From NCBI GenBank assembly GCA_946479285.1, contig CAMLFH010000008.1, positions 1 through 64,000 of the forward strand: a stretch of 64,000 nt of DNA. The letters are read 5' to 3'. This document shows positions 44,544 to 53,971 of this stretch, in pieces (position 1 is the stretch's first letter; every line of letters begins with the position of its first letter). The notes under the pieces were generated by a model. That model saw nothing but the letters and a program-made list of their open reading frames with translations, was not told the origin of the DNA and did not search any database. This DNA is from an uncultured Flavobacteriales bacterium. GTDB lineage: Bacteria; Bacteroidota; Bacteroidia; Flavobacteriales; Crocinitomicaceae. Both the position numbers and the translations under genes were made by a program.

Positions 44544-44573
44544 AAAAGGCGGTTCGAAGGAGTCGCCTTTTTT
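44544..44573 (+). terminator. intrinsic terminator after rplT
   Basis: AAAAGGCG ... CGCCTTTTTT stem-loop 26 bp after the rplT stop. Confidence 0.82.
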
Positions 44574-44625
44574 AATGGGTATCTTTTTTAAAAGCCCTAT
44601 TTTAGCTGTAATTATAAAACATACC

Positions 44626-46272
44626 ATGACAAAACAACTATTTGTTTTACCACTGCTCATTTTGATATCCCACCATTTATTTAGTCAGTCTTCTGATTTG
44701 GTAAAGAGCGACTCCATCACTTACCTGGTCCACAAACGTAATGTGGGTAAGATTGCCTTCATGGGAAAAACCATTCCTATTGAAGAATTCAGGGAATCTG
44801 ACTTTCTAACGAGTTTTGAGTTGAAGGAGAAAACCGATTTGAATATTCGGGTTTTTATGGGAAATTCATTAACTAATTACTTACATATTCTTTCACCTCA
44901 ATCAACTGTTGAGGAGCTTGTGAAAAATGGAAACTACCAATTTACATTTCTGGTTGATGGCAAGAAAATATATGAAGAGAATCTGAATCCCGGTGCAGGA
45001 AGCGCTGATAGTAAGAATCAAAAAACAGTTTTCCGGGTTCCATTGATTAGTTCATCTGATGAAGATTCATGGGGTCGCTTTTTGTGGAATCGGTTTTTAA
45101 TCAATGGCGGACAGGATGCATTCACAAGCGGAACGCACATGCTTAAAATAGAAATCCGGCCTTATCTGAAAATGACAGCGGTTTCGGTTGGCGCACTTAT
45201 CGCTGAAGGGCAAGTCAGTATAGGGGTTTCGGAAGCGGTGGTTGATGAAAAACGGGTTCGTATTCAATCCATTAAGCCTTTGAAAGATTGGGTTTTGTCA
45301 AGAGATCATGTAGATACAGCTAAAATAGAAATGCTGAATAAAAAGATCATCACAGAGAGTTACAAAGAGATCACAAGTATTGTAGTGATCAAAGATGGAA
45401 AGCTTTTGTTGGAAGAATATTTTAACGGAGCTAAAAGAAATACGCTTCACGACACCCGGTCTGTTGGTAAAACATTCGCATCCACTTTAATGGGGCTTGC
45501 TATTCGCGATGGATATATTCAAGGTGAAACACAAACATTGAATGCGTTTTATGACTTGAAAAAGAACCGGAATTATTCACTGGCAAAGGATAGTATTCAA
45601 CTCAAAGATCTATTGACCATGAGTTCAGTGCTGACTGGTTTAGACTCAGATCCGGAATCTCCCGGAGGAGAAGAGAAAATGTATCCGACACCCAATTGGG
45701 TGGATTTCACCTTAAGTCTTCCGGTTGACACCAGTAAATTGAACGAAAAGAGATGGCAGTATTTTACAGCCGGTGTTGTTGTTCTGGGAGATGTTATTCA
45801 TAAATCGGTTCCGAACGGTCTGGAAGAATATGCGGATAAAAACTTATTCAAACCGCTTGGAATTAAAAACTACAAATGGCAGTTTACACCTCAAAAAGTT
45901 GCAAATACTGCCGGCGGTTTGCAGATGCGCTCTTTGGATTTTGCGAAATACGGACAGCTTTATCAAAATCAGGGAAGTTGGAATGGAAAACAGGTCTTGC
46001 CGAAAGATTGGGTTGAAAAAAGCCTTTCCCATCAAATGGAAATCGCGAAAGATGAGTATTACGGTTACTTGTTCTGGAATAAAACCTACCAGGTAGAAGG
46101 GAAAGCGTACGAAGTTTATTACTGCAGTGGAAATGGGGGCAATAAGGTCATCGTGTTTAAAGATCAGCCTTTGGTAATTGTTATTACGGCAAAAGCTTAC
46201 AACAAACCTTATGGACATACTCAAGTAGATAGGATTATTCAAAATTATCTGATACCTGCTATTTTTAAGTGA
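44626..46272 (+). CDS. secreted serine hydrolase (beta-lactamase/penicillin-binding fold)
   Basis: A 548-residue protein with a signal peptide (1-21, ending FSQ), a 200-residue N-terminal domain of unknown type, and a class C beta-lactamase-like domain from about 225. The SxxK motif is SVGK (Ser279, Lys282). The usual YxN position reads YFT, so the second motif is atypical. The start is the ATG at 44626; an upstream in-frame ATG at 44575 would lie inside the rplT terminator. The substrate is unknown: an esterase or peptidase is possible. Confidence 0.8.
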   Translation: MTKQLFVLPLLILISHHLFSQSSDLVKSDSITYLVHKRNVGKIAFMGKTIPIEEFRESDFLTSFELKEKTDLNIRVFMGNSLTNYLHILSPQSTVEELVKNGNYQFTFLVDGKKIYEENLNPGAGSADSKNQKTVFRVPLISSSDEDSWGRFLWNRFLINGGQDAFTSGTHMLKIEIRPYLKMTAVSVGALIAEGQVSIGVSEAVVDEKRVRIQSIKPLKDWVLSRDHVDTAKIEMLNKKIITESYKEITSIVVIKDGKLLLEEYFNGAKRNTLHDTRSVGKTFASTLMGLAIRDGYIQGETQTLNAFYDLKKNRNYSLAKDSIQLKDLLTMSSVLTGLDSDPESPGGEEKMYPTPNWVDFTLSLPVDTSKLNEKRWQYFTAGVVVLGDVIHKSVPNGLEEYADKNLFKPLGIKNYKWQFTPQKVANTAGGLQMRSLDFAKYGQLYQNQGSWNGKQVLPKDWVEKSLSHQMEIAKDEYYGYLFWNKTYQVEGKAYEVYYCSGNGGNKVIVFKDQPLVIVITAKAYNKPYGHTQVDRIIQNYLIPAIFK

Positions 46273-46274
46273 GG

Positions 46275-46778
46275 TTATTTCGGGGATAATTGATCAGCCA
46301 TTGAAGTGATTATGATGGATTTCGTCTGCTCTCCATGATTGAAGATCTGCGCAATCCAAATTCCCTTTCCCCAAGTGTTTTTCCCTGAACTTAACAGGGT
46401 TGCTGACCTGCTTTTCAGTCGACTGATTTTTTGTTTGAGGGAAGTCTGATCGGAGTATACCAATAATTCTACATGAGACTCATGAATAGTTGCCATTTCT
46501 AATTTCAATCCGTCAAGGATCCGGTCTTTTCCGGGGTAGCATAATTCGACCAATTCCTTTTTTAACTGCTCCATTGCTTTTTGTGAGAGCTGCACACGAT
46601 TAGCCCTTGGTTCTTTGGAAAGGTATTTGGCAGGAAATTCTTCCGAAAGCTGAAAGGAAATTTGTTGCTTCTCCAGATTTGAATAAAGGTCTTTGATTTT
46701 CTGCCAATTTCCTCTTTGATCCCCAATGGAATATGCTTCAAAAGTTGTCCAGACAACGTGGAATAATTGATCAGCCAT
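46275..46778 (-). CDS. REP-associated-transposase-like (Y1-type) protein with degenerate HUH motif
   Basis: A 167-residue protein resembling small Y1 transposase relatives: FHVVWTTFEAY and GDQRGNW near the N-terminus, and SHVELLV followed by LKQKISRLKSRSATLL and WGKGIWIAQIFN near the C-terminus. In active members the central motif is HVHLLV; here the second His is Glu, so nuclease activity is doubtful. The gene overlaps the upstream one by 8 bp and its stop is 2 bp from the convergent hydrolase, suggesting a domesticated gene rather than a mobile element. Recognition is by pattern only. Confidence 0.5.
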   Translation of the reverse strand: MADQLFHVVWTTFEAYSIGDQRGNWQKIKDLYSNLEKQQISFQLSEEFPAKYLSKEPRANRVQLSQKAMEQLKKELVELCYPGKDRILDGLKLEMATIHESHVELLVYSDQTSLKQKISRLKSRSATLLSSGKNTWGKGIWIAQIFNHGEQTKSIIITSMADQLSPK

Positions 46779-47139
46779 TGGATGGAACTTGAGGCAGCTT
46801 TTCCACGTCAATTTGCCAGGTTATTTCATTACCTTCATGGAAGACAGGGCATAAGATCTTCGTCTTTTCCTTGTTTTTATTGAGTATGAACCAATCTTGA
46901 GAATTTATCAATTCCATGAACTGCTTTTCCTCTTTAGAAATTTCTTCCAACTCTTCTTCCGTACCGCTTTCCAGGCATTCGCTGTATCTGATAGAAAGTC
47001 TAATAAACTCCGCAAGCCGGTCTGAAGGATTCAGATAATTGAAATGATAATTGATGTCTCCTGAACTGCGCATATCCCAATTGGTTTCAGTAATTGAGCC
47101 AATGTGAATGTCTTTGAGGAATAATTCGAAGTTTTTCAT
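46771..47139 (-). CDS. hypothetical protein
   Basis: A 122-residue cytosolic protein, acidic in the centre (GTEEELEEISKEEKQF), with no recognised family. Its stop overlaps the start of the REP-transposase-like gene by 8 bp, so both are translated from one transcript. Confidence 0.5.
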   Translation of the reverse strand: MKNFELFLKDIHIGSITETNWDMRSSGDINYHFNYLNPSDRLAEFIRLSIRYSECLESGTEEELEEISKEEKQFMELINSQDWFILNKNKEKTKILCPVFHEGNEITWQIDVEKLPQVPSNG

Positions 47140-47233
47140 GTGAATTAAGGTATGGAATATATACAGATATTCAGCATTAGCAGAGAAGTTGTTTCTGCTT
47201 TATAGATCTTTTTAACGAAATTGGAAAAATCAC

Positions 47234-47986
47234 TTATCGATTCACTAATCCCGGGATCAATTGCTGGTATTCGGCACTTTTAATAATCCCGTTGTGATCC
47301 ACATCCTTTAATAAAATCAATGTATCGGAAGACTTAAATTCTTTTTGCAATTTGAGAGAAGAACCTGTATAGATTCCATGATCTTTTTCTCCGTGGAAAA
47401 TGACAACAGGCATCTTACATTTCTTCAGATACTCGTTGGTCTTCAGTTTGTATTTCAAAATAAAAGTCGGTGCAATCGGGTATTTGTGCTTCATCAGATC
47501 TGTCAGGTTATAGTAGGGGGCATGCAGAATCAGCAATTTCGGGGAATTATTCGATGCCAGCTTTGCAGCAAATCCAGTACCGATTGAATAGCCCAGAACG
47601 CGGATTTTGTTTTCCGGGTATGATTTCTTTAATTCATCGTAGGCAGTTTGAACATCTTGGTGTGTTTGTGCTTCTTGCGTGATTTCTCCTTCACTTTTCC
47701 CATAACCTCTGTAATCCAGCATAAAAACGTCGTAATTCAAACGGGTAAACGTTTCAGCAACAATCCCGCAGGAGTTTACAGAACCTCCATTTCCGTGTAA
47801 ATAGAAAATAAGCCCTTTTGAATCCGGCACCCGCAATAATACCCCGCTTAGTTTTTCACCATCTCTTGCTGTAATGGTTTTTTCTTCAAATTTTTGATCA
47901 AATGTAAATTGAAAGGACTTATTCAGCTTTTCAGGATGGAATATGAGATTTTCCTGATAAAAGTAAAGCAGTATGCAACCAACCAC
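47234..47986 (-). CDS. alpha/beta hydrolase, start codon displaced by a frameshift
   Basis: A BAAT/DUF1749-like alpha/beta hydrolase: FYLHGNGGSVNSCG oxyanion region, DYRGYGKSEG, nucleophile elbow GYSIG, and FHGEKDHGI with acid and DVDHNG histidine motifs, all intact. The readable frame starts with GTG at 47986 inside what looks like a membrane anchor. Upstream the same frame continues (KFLLRTLILLASLYVVGCIL) but has no start. An ATG at 48033 lies in the other frame; one extra A in its AAAAA run would restore MKKFLLRT. So the 5' end is frame-shifted. Confidence 0.8.
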   Translation of the reverse strand: MVGCILLYFYQENLIFHPEKLNKSFQFTFDQKFEEKTITARDGEKLSGVLLRVPDSKGLIFYLHGNGGSVNSCGIVAETFTRLNYDVFMLDYRGYGKSEGEITQEAQTHQDVQTAYDELKKSYPENKIRVLGYSIGTGFAAKLASNNSPKLLILHAPYYNLTDLMKHKYPIAPTFILKYKLKTNEYLKKCKMPVVIFHGEKDHGIYTGSSLKLQKEFKSSDTLILLKDVDHNGIIKSAEYQQLIPGLVNR

Positions 47987-48063
47987 ATAAAGAGACGCGA
48001 GTAGTATGAGTGTTCGGAGAAGGAATTTTTCATGTTTTAGATGGTCGGTAGTAGGTGCTTATT

Positions 48064-48459
48064 CTATTTTCTTTTAAAAACAATCCGTGCAAACTTCCAC
48101 TTTCGTTGTTCTTTACCTGTAAAATTGTAAACGAAAAGCAGTTCGCTTCCCATGAGTTGTGGACTAATAATCTGCTCGAAAATCCCATTGTCTTTGGTTC
48201 TCGGAGATAATTCAATCAGCTGTTCACTACTGATATGATCAAAAATACTCAGACTTCCGCCATATTCTCCGCCCCAATCTGTCGATAATTCGAAAGTAAG
48301 TGTGTCGCCTTCAGAGATTTCCAGTTCCAGGAGTTGGGATCCGCCTTCGTAACTTGCTGCCACTAATTTGTGATTGATGTAAATCCGCATTTCATCCAGC
48401 CCGTCTGCATAAGATAGTCTGGTGATGAAAAGAAGCATTAGAATAAGCAGGTTTTTCAT
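48064..48459 (-). CDS. small secreted protein of unknown function
   Basis: A 131-residue protein with a signal peptide (1-18). The rest is beta-rich (LLELEISEGDTLTFEL, GGEYGGSLSIFDH). It is not recognised. The stop lies 30 bp upstream of the displaced ATG of the hydrolase gene, so the two may be cotranscribed. Confidence 0.55.
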   Translation of the reverse strand: MKNLLILMLLFITRLSYADGLDEMRIYINHKLVAASYEGGSQLLELEISEGDTLTFELSTDWGGEYGGSLSIFDHISSEQLIELSPRTKDNGIFEQIISPQLMGSELLFVYNFTGKEQRKWKFARIVFKRK

Positions 48460-48525
48460 CTGTTTGATTTCTTAGAAAGTTAGCAAATAATTTGAATAAC
48501 TGCTCGGTTCGCTATTTGGCAAATA

Positions 48526-48537
48526 GGCAAATTTGCC
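48526..48537. promoter_or_regulatory. candidate operator GGCAAATTTGCC
   Basis: A perfect 12-base palindrome, with a further TTGGCAAAT half-site just upstream, lies about 50 bp before the polymerase promoter box at 48586. It could bind a regulator; no LexA gene is in the window. Confidence 0.4.
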
Positions 48538-48585
48538 AATTTTCTAAAGATAAGTTGTTCGTAAGTAGTTTACGTGGTTGATAAC

Positions 48586-48593
48586 TATCTTTG
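48586..48593 (+). promoter_or_regulatory. -7 box TATCTTTG before the Y-family polymerase
   Basis: Exact TAnnTTTG match, about 156 nt before the ATG at 48750. No proper -33 TTG at normal spacing. Confidence 0.4.
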
Positions 48594-48749
48594 CTTTGTT
48601 GATTAAATATTAATCATTAAATGATTTTAAAATAATCAAAAGTGTAATTTTGATTCCGAATGTAAGGTAGTTAAAAGTTCTCTTTTTGCAACAAAATTCA
48701 CTGTTCGGAAATGATATGCAGCCGTAAATTTTAAAGTAAAACACGAGAC

Positions 48750-49970
48750 ATGAACGAACAACAACGAAGCATCGTTCACATGGATTTAGACACTTTTTTT
48801 GTCTCCTGTGAACGGTTGGAAGACAGCCGCCTGAATGGTTTGCCAATATTAATTGGCGGAGCATCCGACCGTGGAGTAGTAGCGAGTTGTAGTTATGAAG
48901 CCCGGAAATTTGGAATTCACTCTGCAATGCCCATGAAAATGGCCAGAGAACGATGCCCGGAAGCCATTGTGATTAGCGGGAATTCGGCTAATTACACCAA
49001 GTATTCGCGGATGGTGACTGATATTATCCAGGAATCCGTTCCGGTAGTGGAAAAATCGTCTATCGATGAATTCTACATGGATCTTTCCGGAATGGACCGT
49101 TTTTTTGGCTGCTACAAATATGCCGGTGAATTGAGAGAAAAAATCATTAGAGAAACAGGCCTGCCGATCTCTTTTGGAATGTCGGTCAATAAAACCGTTT
49201 CCAAGATCGCAACCGGGGAAGCGAAACCAAACAACCAGATGAATATCATCGACGGGGCGGAGAAGTTGTTCTTAAATCCGCTGTCGGTGCAGAAAATCCC
49301 CATGGTTGGACTGAAAACCTATCAAATGTTGTGCAACCTGGGAGTGAAGCGCATCGGAACTATTCAGCAAATGCCGGTAGAAATGCTCGAAAGTGTACTC
49401 GGACAAAACGGAATTGCAATCTGGAAAAAAGCGCAGGGAATTGATAATAGTCCTGTGATCCAATACAGCGAACGGAAATCGATCTCCAGTGAACGGACGT
49501 TTGAGAAAGATACAATTGATGTGGTGCGGTTGAAAGCAATCGTTTTTGCACTGGCAGAGAACCTCGTGTTCCAGTTGCGAAAGAGTAGTAAAGTCTGTGC
49601 CTGCATTACGGTAAAGATCCGTTATTCGGATTTTCAAACAACGACTCTGCAACAACGGATTCCTTATTCTGCAGCAGATCATGAAATTCTTCCAATTGTG
49701 TTGAATCTCTTTGAAAAATTGCATAATCGAAGACTATTGGTGCGTTTGGTTGGCGTCCGCATGAGCGAATTGGTTCATGGAAATTACCAAATGCGCTTGT
49801 TTGATGAAGGTTCCCGCTTAGCTACTTTGTATCATTCCATGGATGATATCCGGGAGCGTTTTGGAGACCGCGCCATTCAACGGGCAATTGGTATGCAGGT
49901 GAAGCGAATCGGGCATTTTAATCCTTTTCGGGGAGAAACTCCAGTCATTGTGGAAAACCGGATTGTCTAA
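48750..49970 (+). CDS. dinB: Y-family DNA polymerase (Pol IV/DinB type)
   Basis: A 406-residue translesion polymerase. The catalytic carboxylates are present: MDLDTFF (Asp12) and SSIDEFYMD (Asp106, Glu107), with the steric-gate Phe pair at 16-17. The helix-hairpin-helix and little-finger regions follow. Because these residues are intact, it is an active DinB-type enzyme and not an inactive ImuB. It is followed at 397 bp by a DnaE-type polymerase, an error-prone cassette arrangement. Confidence 0.9.
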   Translation: MNEQQRSIVHMDLDTFFVSCERLEDSRLNGLPILIGGASDRGVVASCSYEARKFGIHSAMPMKMARERCPEAIVISGNSANYTKYSRMVTDIIQESVPVVEKSSIDEFYMDLSGMDRFFGCYKYAGELREKIIRETGLPISFGMSVNKTVSKIATGEAKPNNQMNIIDGAEKLFLNPLSVQKIPMVGLKTYQMLCNLGVKRIGTIQQMPVEMLESVLGQNGIAIWKKAQGIDNSPVIQYSERKSISSERTFEKDTIDVVRLKAIVFALAENLVFQLRKSSKVCACITVKIRYSDFQTTTLQQRIPYSAADHEILPIVLNLFEKLHNRRLLVRLVGVRMSELVHGNYQMRLFDEGSRLATLYHSMDDIRERFGDRAIQRAIGMQVKRIGHFNPFRGETPVIVENRIV

Positions 49971-50062
49971 CGGTTTCTCTCACGAAGGGAAAACGGGAGC
50001 GGAATTATCCAATATCCGAAGTAAAGGTTTGAATGCACAATGAAATTGCCCGGAAGATACGA

Positions 50063-50096
50063 TTTGTAGTGGCCAGTCGCGACTGGCCACTACAAA
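50063..50096. repeat. 34-nt perfect palindrome between the polymerases
   Basis: Arms TTTGTAGTGGCCAGTCG and its exact inverse. It lies in the 396-base gap 49971-50366, in which I see no gene; the same gap also holds a GAGCGGAGTCGAAGT motif at 50325-50339. Confidence 0.65.
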
Positions 50097-50366
50097 ATTG
50101 AATGTAAAAACGAAAAAATAAAAAGCAAAACCTAACCACGTCAAATACCAATTGTTGCCCTCTGTTCACTAACATCTGCCAACCACCGCCAAGGCCTAAG
50201 CCTAACCACAGAACAGGGGGAAACGATTGGAACCGGATTCCCGGATGTCACGCCTGCTGCCGGATCAAAGACAGAAGGTATAAGCACGCTGACATCCGGA
50301 ATTTGGTTGTTTATAGAAAGAGGCTGAGCGGAGTCGAAGTTACCGCAAATAGTAATTAGTGTAAAG

Positions 50367-53312
50367 ATGTTGAACATTCATTCATGCTACAGTTTAAAAT
50401 ACGGGATGGTGGATCCGGAAGAACTCGTTCTCTGGGGATCGAATGCGGGATACGAACGCATTGCACTGACGGATATCAACAATACTTCAGCCGTGTTGAA
50501 CTTTGTGCGCTACAGCATGGAACACGGTCGGATTCCGGTTGTGGGAGTCGATTTTCGAAACGGAATTTCCTGCTGCTATGTGGTTTTGGCTAAGAATAAT
50601 GACGGATTTCTCGAAATAAATACCTTCCTGAGCAAACACACGCACGAAGAAACTCCTTTTCCGTCCAAAGCTCCATATTTTGAAAATTGCCTGGTGATTT
50701 ATCCCTGGGGGAAAGAACCCGAAACACTTGAGACGTATGAATTTATTGGAGTAGCGGCACACCAGTTGAATCGTTTTCGAATGAACCGGTATAAAGATTC
50801 GGATAAATACGTGGCCTTGCAAGCGATGACGTTTCGGTCAAAACGCGACTTCAATACACACCGGCTGCTTCGTGCAATCGACCAAAATGTATTGCTTTCA
50901 AAATTGGTGAAAGAAGAACAAAGCAGGGAAGATGCAGTGTTTTTACAGCGGGAAGAGCTAGCGGGACTTTATGAAGAATTTGCAGAATTAGTGCTTCGAT
51001 CCGAACAATTGCTGAAAGCATGTTCCATTGAATTTGATTTCGCACCGCAGGCAGTTTCACAAAACCTGGGGCTTTATACGGAATCGAAAGAAAATGATCT
51101 GAAACTTATTCGCTCGCTTTGTGAAGAAGGACTCAAACACCGGTACGATAATTCTACGGAGGAAATCCAACAGCGAATCGAAAAAGAAATTTCTGTCATT
51201 GCAGAGAAAAATTACATCACCTATTTTTTGATCGCCTGGGATGTGATCAGCTACGCAAAGTCGAAAGGGTATTATTACGTGGGAAGAGGAAGTGGTGCTA
51301 ATAGTTTGGTGGCCTATTTACTGGGAATTACCGATGTTGATCCGCTGGAATTGGATCTGTATTTTGAACGCTTCATTAATTTGTACCGTCAAAATCCCCC
51401 CGATTTTGATATGGATTTTTCCTGGCGCGACCGAGATGATGTGATCCGATATATGTTTGAGCGCTTCGAGAATACGGCGCTGATTTGTACCTACAATACT
51501 TTTCAATACAAAGCCACGGTAAGAGAATTAGGGAAAGTATTCGGTTTGCCCAAAACGGATATCGACATGCTTTCCGGTGATAAAAAACGGGAACTCAAAC
51601 CCGATCCGATCCAGGAATTGGTTTTGAAATACAGCAAATTGATTGCAGGCCTCCCTTCGCATTTGAGTGTTCATGCGGGCGGAATGATCATCAGTGAAAA
51701 ACCGATCAACTATTTCACTGCTACTTTTCTCACTTCAAAAGGCTACAAAACCACTCAGTTTTCCATGATCGAATCGGAAGATGTGGGCTTGTATAAATTC
51801 GATATTCTTTCGCAAAGAGGATTGGGCAAGATCCGGGATACGCTCGATATTATTGCTTACAATCAGCCGGAAAACCCGCCGCAAGATATTCACGATGTGC
51901 GTAAGTTTATTGTAGACGACAACATCAATAAATTATTGCGGGAAGCAACTGCAATCGGCTGTTTTTATGTCGAATCTCCCGGTATGCGTATGCTGATGAT
52001 CAAGCTGCGGACCAATACTTACCTGGAGCTCGTTGCTGCAAGTTCAATTATCCGGCCCGGAGTCGCTTCTTCGGGAATGATGCGGGAATATATCCTGCGG
52101 CATCGAAATCCGGAGCGGATCAAAGAGGCACATCCCGTTTTATTAAACATTATGCCGGACACTTACGGAGTAATGGTGTACCAGGAAGATGTAATTAAAG
52201 TGGCCAATCAATTCGGGGGCTTAGATCTGGCAGAATCCGATGTTTTGAGAAGAGGAATGTCAGGGAAATTCCGGTCGCGGGATGAGTTTTTGCTCGTTCA
52301 GGGAAAATTTTTTGATAATTCCCGGCAAAGAGGTCATTCCGAAAAAGACATCCAGGAAATTTGGCGGCAGATTGAAAGTTTTGCCGGCTATGCTTTCTCC
52401 AAAGGTCATTCGGCTTCGTATGCGGTGGAAAGTTACCAGTGCTTATACCTGAAAGCCTATTATCCGTTGGAATACATGGTTGCTACGATCAATAATTTTG
52501 GAGGCTTTTATCGAACCGAAGTCTATGTGCTGGAAGCTAAGAAGCTAGGTGCTGAAATAGAAGCTCCCTGTATCAATAGCAGTAAAAGTGAGACAATTAT
52601 TTGCGGAAAGATCATTTACCTGGGATTTCAGCACATTGCGGGAATCGAACTGAAACACCTGCAGCGATTGGTTCACGAGCGGGAACTGAGAGGTGAATTT
52701 ACCGGTTTTACCGATTTGCTGCAGCGAATTTCACTTCCACTGGAGCAGCTTTTACTCTTGATTCGCGTTGGCGCATTAAGGTCATTCGGCATTCCTAAAA
52801 AAGAATTGATGTGGAATGCCCATCTGAATTTTCACAAAGTCATCGTGAAATCGGAAACCCAGCCCGAATTATTTCTGCAGGAACGTCGGGAGTTCGTATT
52901 TCCGGAACTGACTGAAACAGATTTTGAAGAAGCTTTTGAACACATGGAATTACTCGATTTTCCCTTGTGCAATCCTTTTGAATTACTGAACGAAAAGCCA
53001 CCTTTGACTGTGTTGGGAAAAGATCTTGTAAACCATGTGAATCGCAAAGTTTGGGTGCATGGTTATTTGATCGCGGTGAAGAAAATTGTGAGCTCTAAAA
53101 ACCAAATCGTGCATTTTGGGACGCTGTTTGATGAGGAAGGCGGACAATTGGATACGGTTCAATTTCAGGATGTTGCCCTGAAATATCCGTTCCGGGGAAA
53201 AGGAATTTATGCCGTTCATGGAAAAGTAGCAGAGGAGTTTGGGCATTTCACTATTGAAGTGGAGCGGATGATGAAAGTTCCTTATCGGGAAGATGTGCGC
53301 TATACTTTGTGA
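50367..53312 (+). CDS. DNA polymerase III alpha subunit-like, error-prone (DnaE2-like)
   Basis: A 981-residue C-family polymerase. The PHP domain (1-110) is degenerate: the expected HxH reads NIHS and ALTDxx has no His. The palm has GRGSGANSLVAYLLGI (307-321), PDFDMDF (345-351, Asp348/Asp350), and YKFDILSQRG with the third Asp. OB-fold-like region near 905-960. It is shorter than replicative DnaE (~1160+), consistent with an auxiliary polymerase for translesion synthesis paired with the upstream DinB. No imuA-like gene is adjacent. Confidence 0.87.
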   Translation: MLNIHSCYSLKYGMVDPEELVLWGSNAGYERIALTDINNTSAVLNFVRYSMEHGRIPVVGVDFRNGISCCYVVLAKNNDGFLEINTFLSKHTHEETPFPSKAPYFENCLVIYPWGKEPETLETYEFIGVAAHQLNRFRMNRYKDSDKYVALQAMTFRSKRDFNTHRLLRAIDQNVLLSKLVKEEQSREDAVFLQREELAGLYEEFAELVLRSEQLLKACSIEFDFAPQAVSQNLGLYTESKENDLKLIRSLCEEGLKHRYDNSTEEIQQRIEKEISVIAEKNYITYFLIAWDVISYAKSKGYYYVGRGSGANSLVAYLLGITDVDPLELDLYFERFINLYRQNPPDFDMDFSWRDRDDVIRYMFERFENTALICTYNTFQYKATVRELGKVFGLPKTDIDMLSGDKKRELKPDPIQELVLKYSKLIAGLPSHLSVHAGGMIISEKPINYFTATFLTSKGYKTTQFSMIESEDVGLYKFDILSQRGLGKIRDTLDIIAYNQPENPPQDIHDVRKFIVDDNINKLLREATAIGCFYVESPGMRMLMIKLRTNTYLELVAASSIIRPGVASSGMMREYILRHRNPERIKEAHPVLLNIMPDTYGVMVYQEDVIKVANQFGGLDLAESDVLRRGMSGKFRSRDEFLLVQGKFFDNSRQRGHSEKDIQEIWRQIESFAGYAFSKGHSASYAVESYQCLYLKAYYPLEYMVATINNFGGFYRTEVYVLEAKKLGAEIEAPCINSSKSETIICGKIIYLGFQHIAGIELKHLQRLVHERELRGEFTGFTDLLQRISLPLEQLLLLIRVGALRSFGIPKKELMWNAHLNFHKVIVKSETQPELFLQERREFVFPELTETDFEEAFEHMELLDFPLCNPFELLNEKPPLTVLGKDLVNHVNRKVWVHGYLIAVKKIVSSKNQIVHFGTLFDEEGGQLDTVQFQDVALKYPFRGKGIYAVHGKVAEEFGHFTIEVERMMKVPYREDVRYTL

Positions 53313-53336
53313 TCTAACACAATTGTATTATATTTG
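53306..53336 (+). promoter_or_regulatory. full-consensus promoter TTTG-N19-TATATTTG
   Basis: TTTG (53306-53309) inside the end of the DnaE gene, 19-bp spacer, then TATATTTG (53329-53336). Transcription would begin about 100 nt before the ATG at 53444. Confidence 0.6.
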
Positions 53337-53443
53337 TAGCTGAAGAAATAATGCCAGACAAATAAGTTTTGACAACAGGAATTATTAAAAAAGTTGTATT
53401 TTCGCATATCAAAACTACGCTACGCATCTAATCAGAATGTTAC

Positions 53444-53971
53444 ATGAAATTGTTTGATTTTTTCAGGCACAAAAAAAACCGAATTAAAGAAGAAGAACCA
53501 CCGATCATATTGAATCCGAGTGACGACCTCTTTGATGCTATTCAGCAGGAATTTATCAGCAAAGCAACAAGCAATGCTGAGAAGATAGTGCGTGCTTTTA
53601 ATTCCAAATACGATGGTGCATTTGATTATTCAATCAGAAGTTTAAACGTATTGGATAGTTTAATTGAAGATTTTTCAGATTTTGCAGATGTCTCGGATGA
53701 AGAGATCATTGAAGATTTTTGCGCACAGGCTGGATCTTACATCCTGGAAGTTGCCCGAAGAACTTATGGCGGAGTTTATTTTTGGGAAGACAATTTGCAA
53801 CAGCCCATGCTAAAAACAGGGCTTCCCGAATTTGAAATATCTATTTTAACCTTTGAGAAGGTTAAAAACCGCATCGTCAATGGAGACGAAGACAATATCC
53901 CTTACTTTTTTAAAGGTTATTCAGATTGCGTTCGAAAAGCTGAAAAAGGCAAAACAGTGAAGTTTGTCTAA
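53444..53971 (+). CDS. hypothetical cytosolic protein
   Basis: A 175-residue acidic protein with no signal peptide or membrane segment. It is predicted mostly helical. No family recognised. It ends 52 bp before the convergent helicase. Confidence 0.52.
   Translation: MKLFDFFRHKKNRIKEEEPPIILNPSDDLFDAIQQEFISKATSNAEKIVRAFNSKYDGAFDYSIRSLNVLDSLIEDFSDFADVSDEEIIEDFCAQAGSYILEVARRTYGGVYFWEDNLQQPMLKTGLPEFEISILTFEKVKNRIVNGDEDNIPYFFKGYSDCVRKAEKGKTVKFV

Noticed and set aside
50141..50377. 78-codon minus-strand frame in the dinB-dnaE gap
   Set aside because: It overlaps the dnaE start and has no recognisable features.
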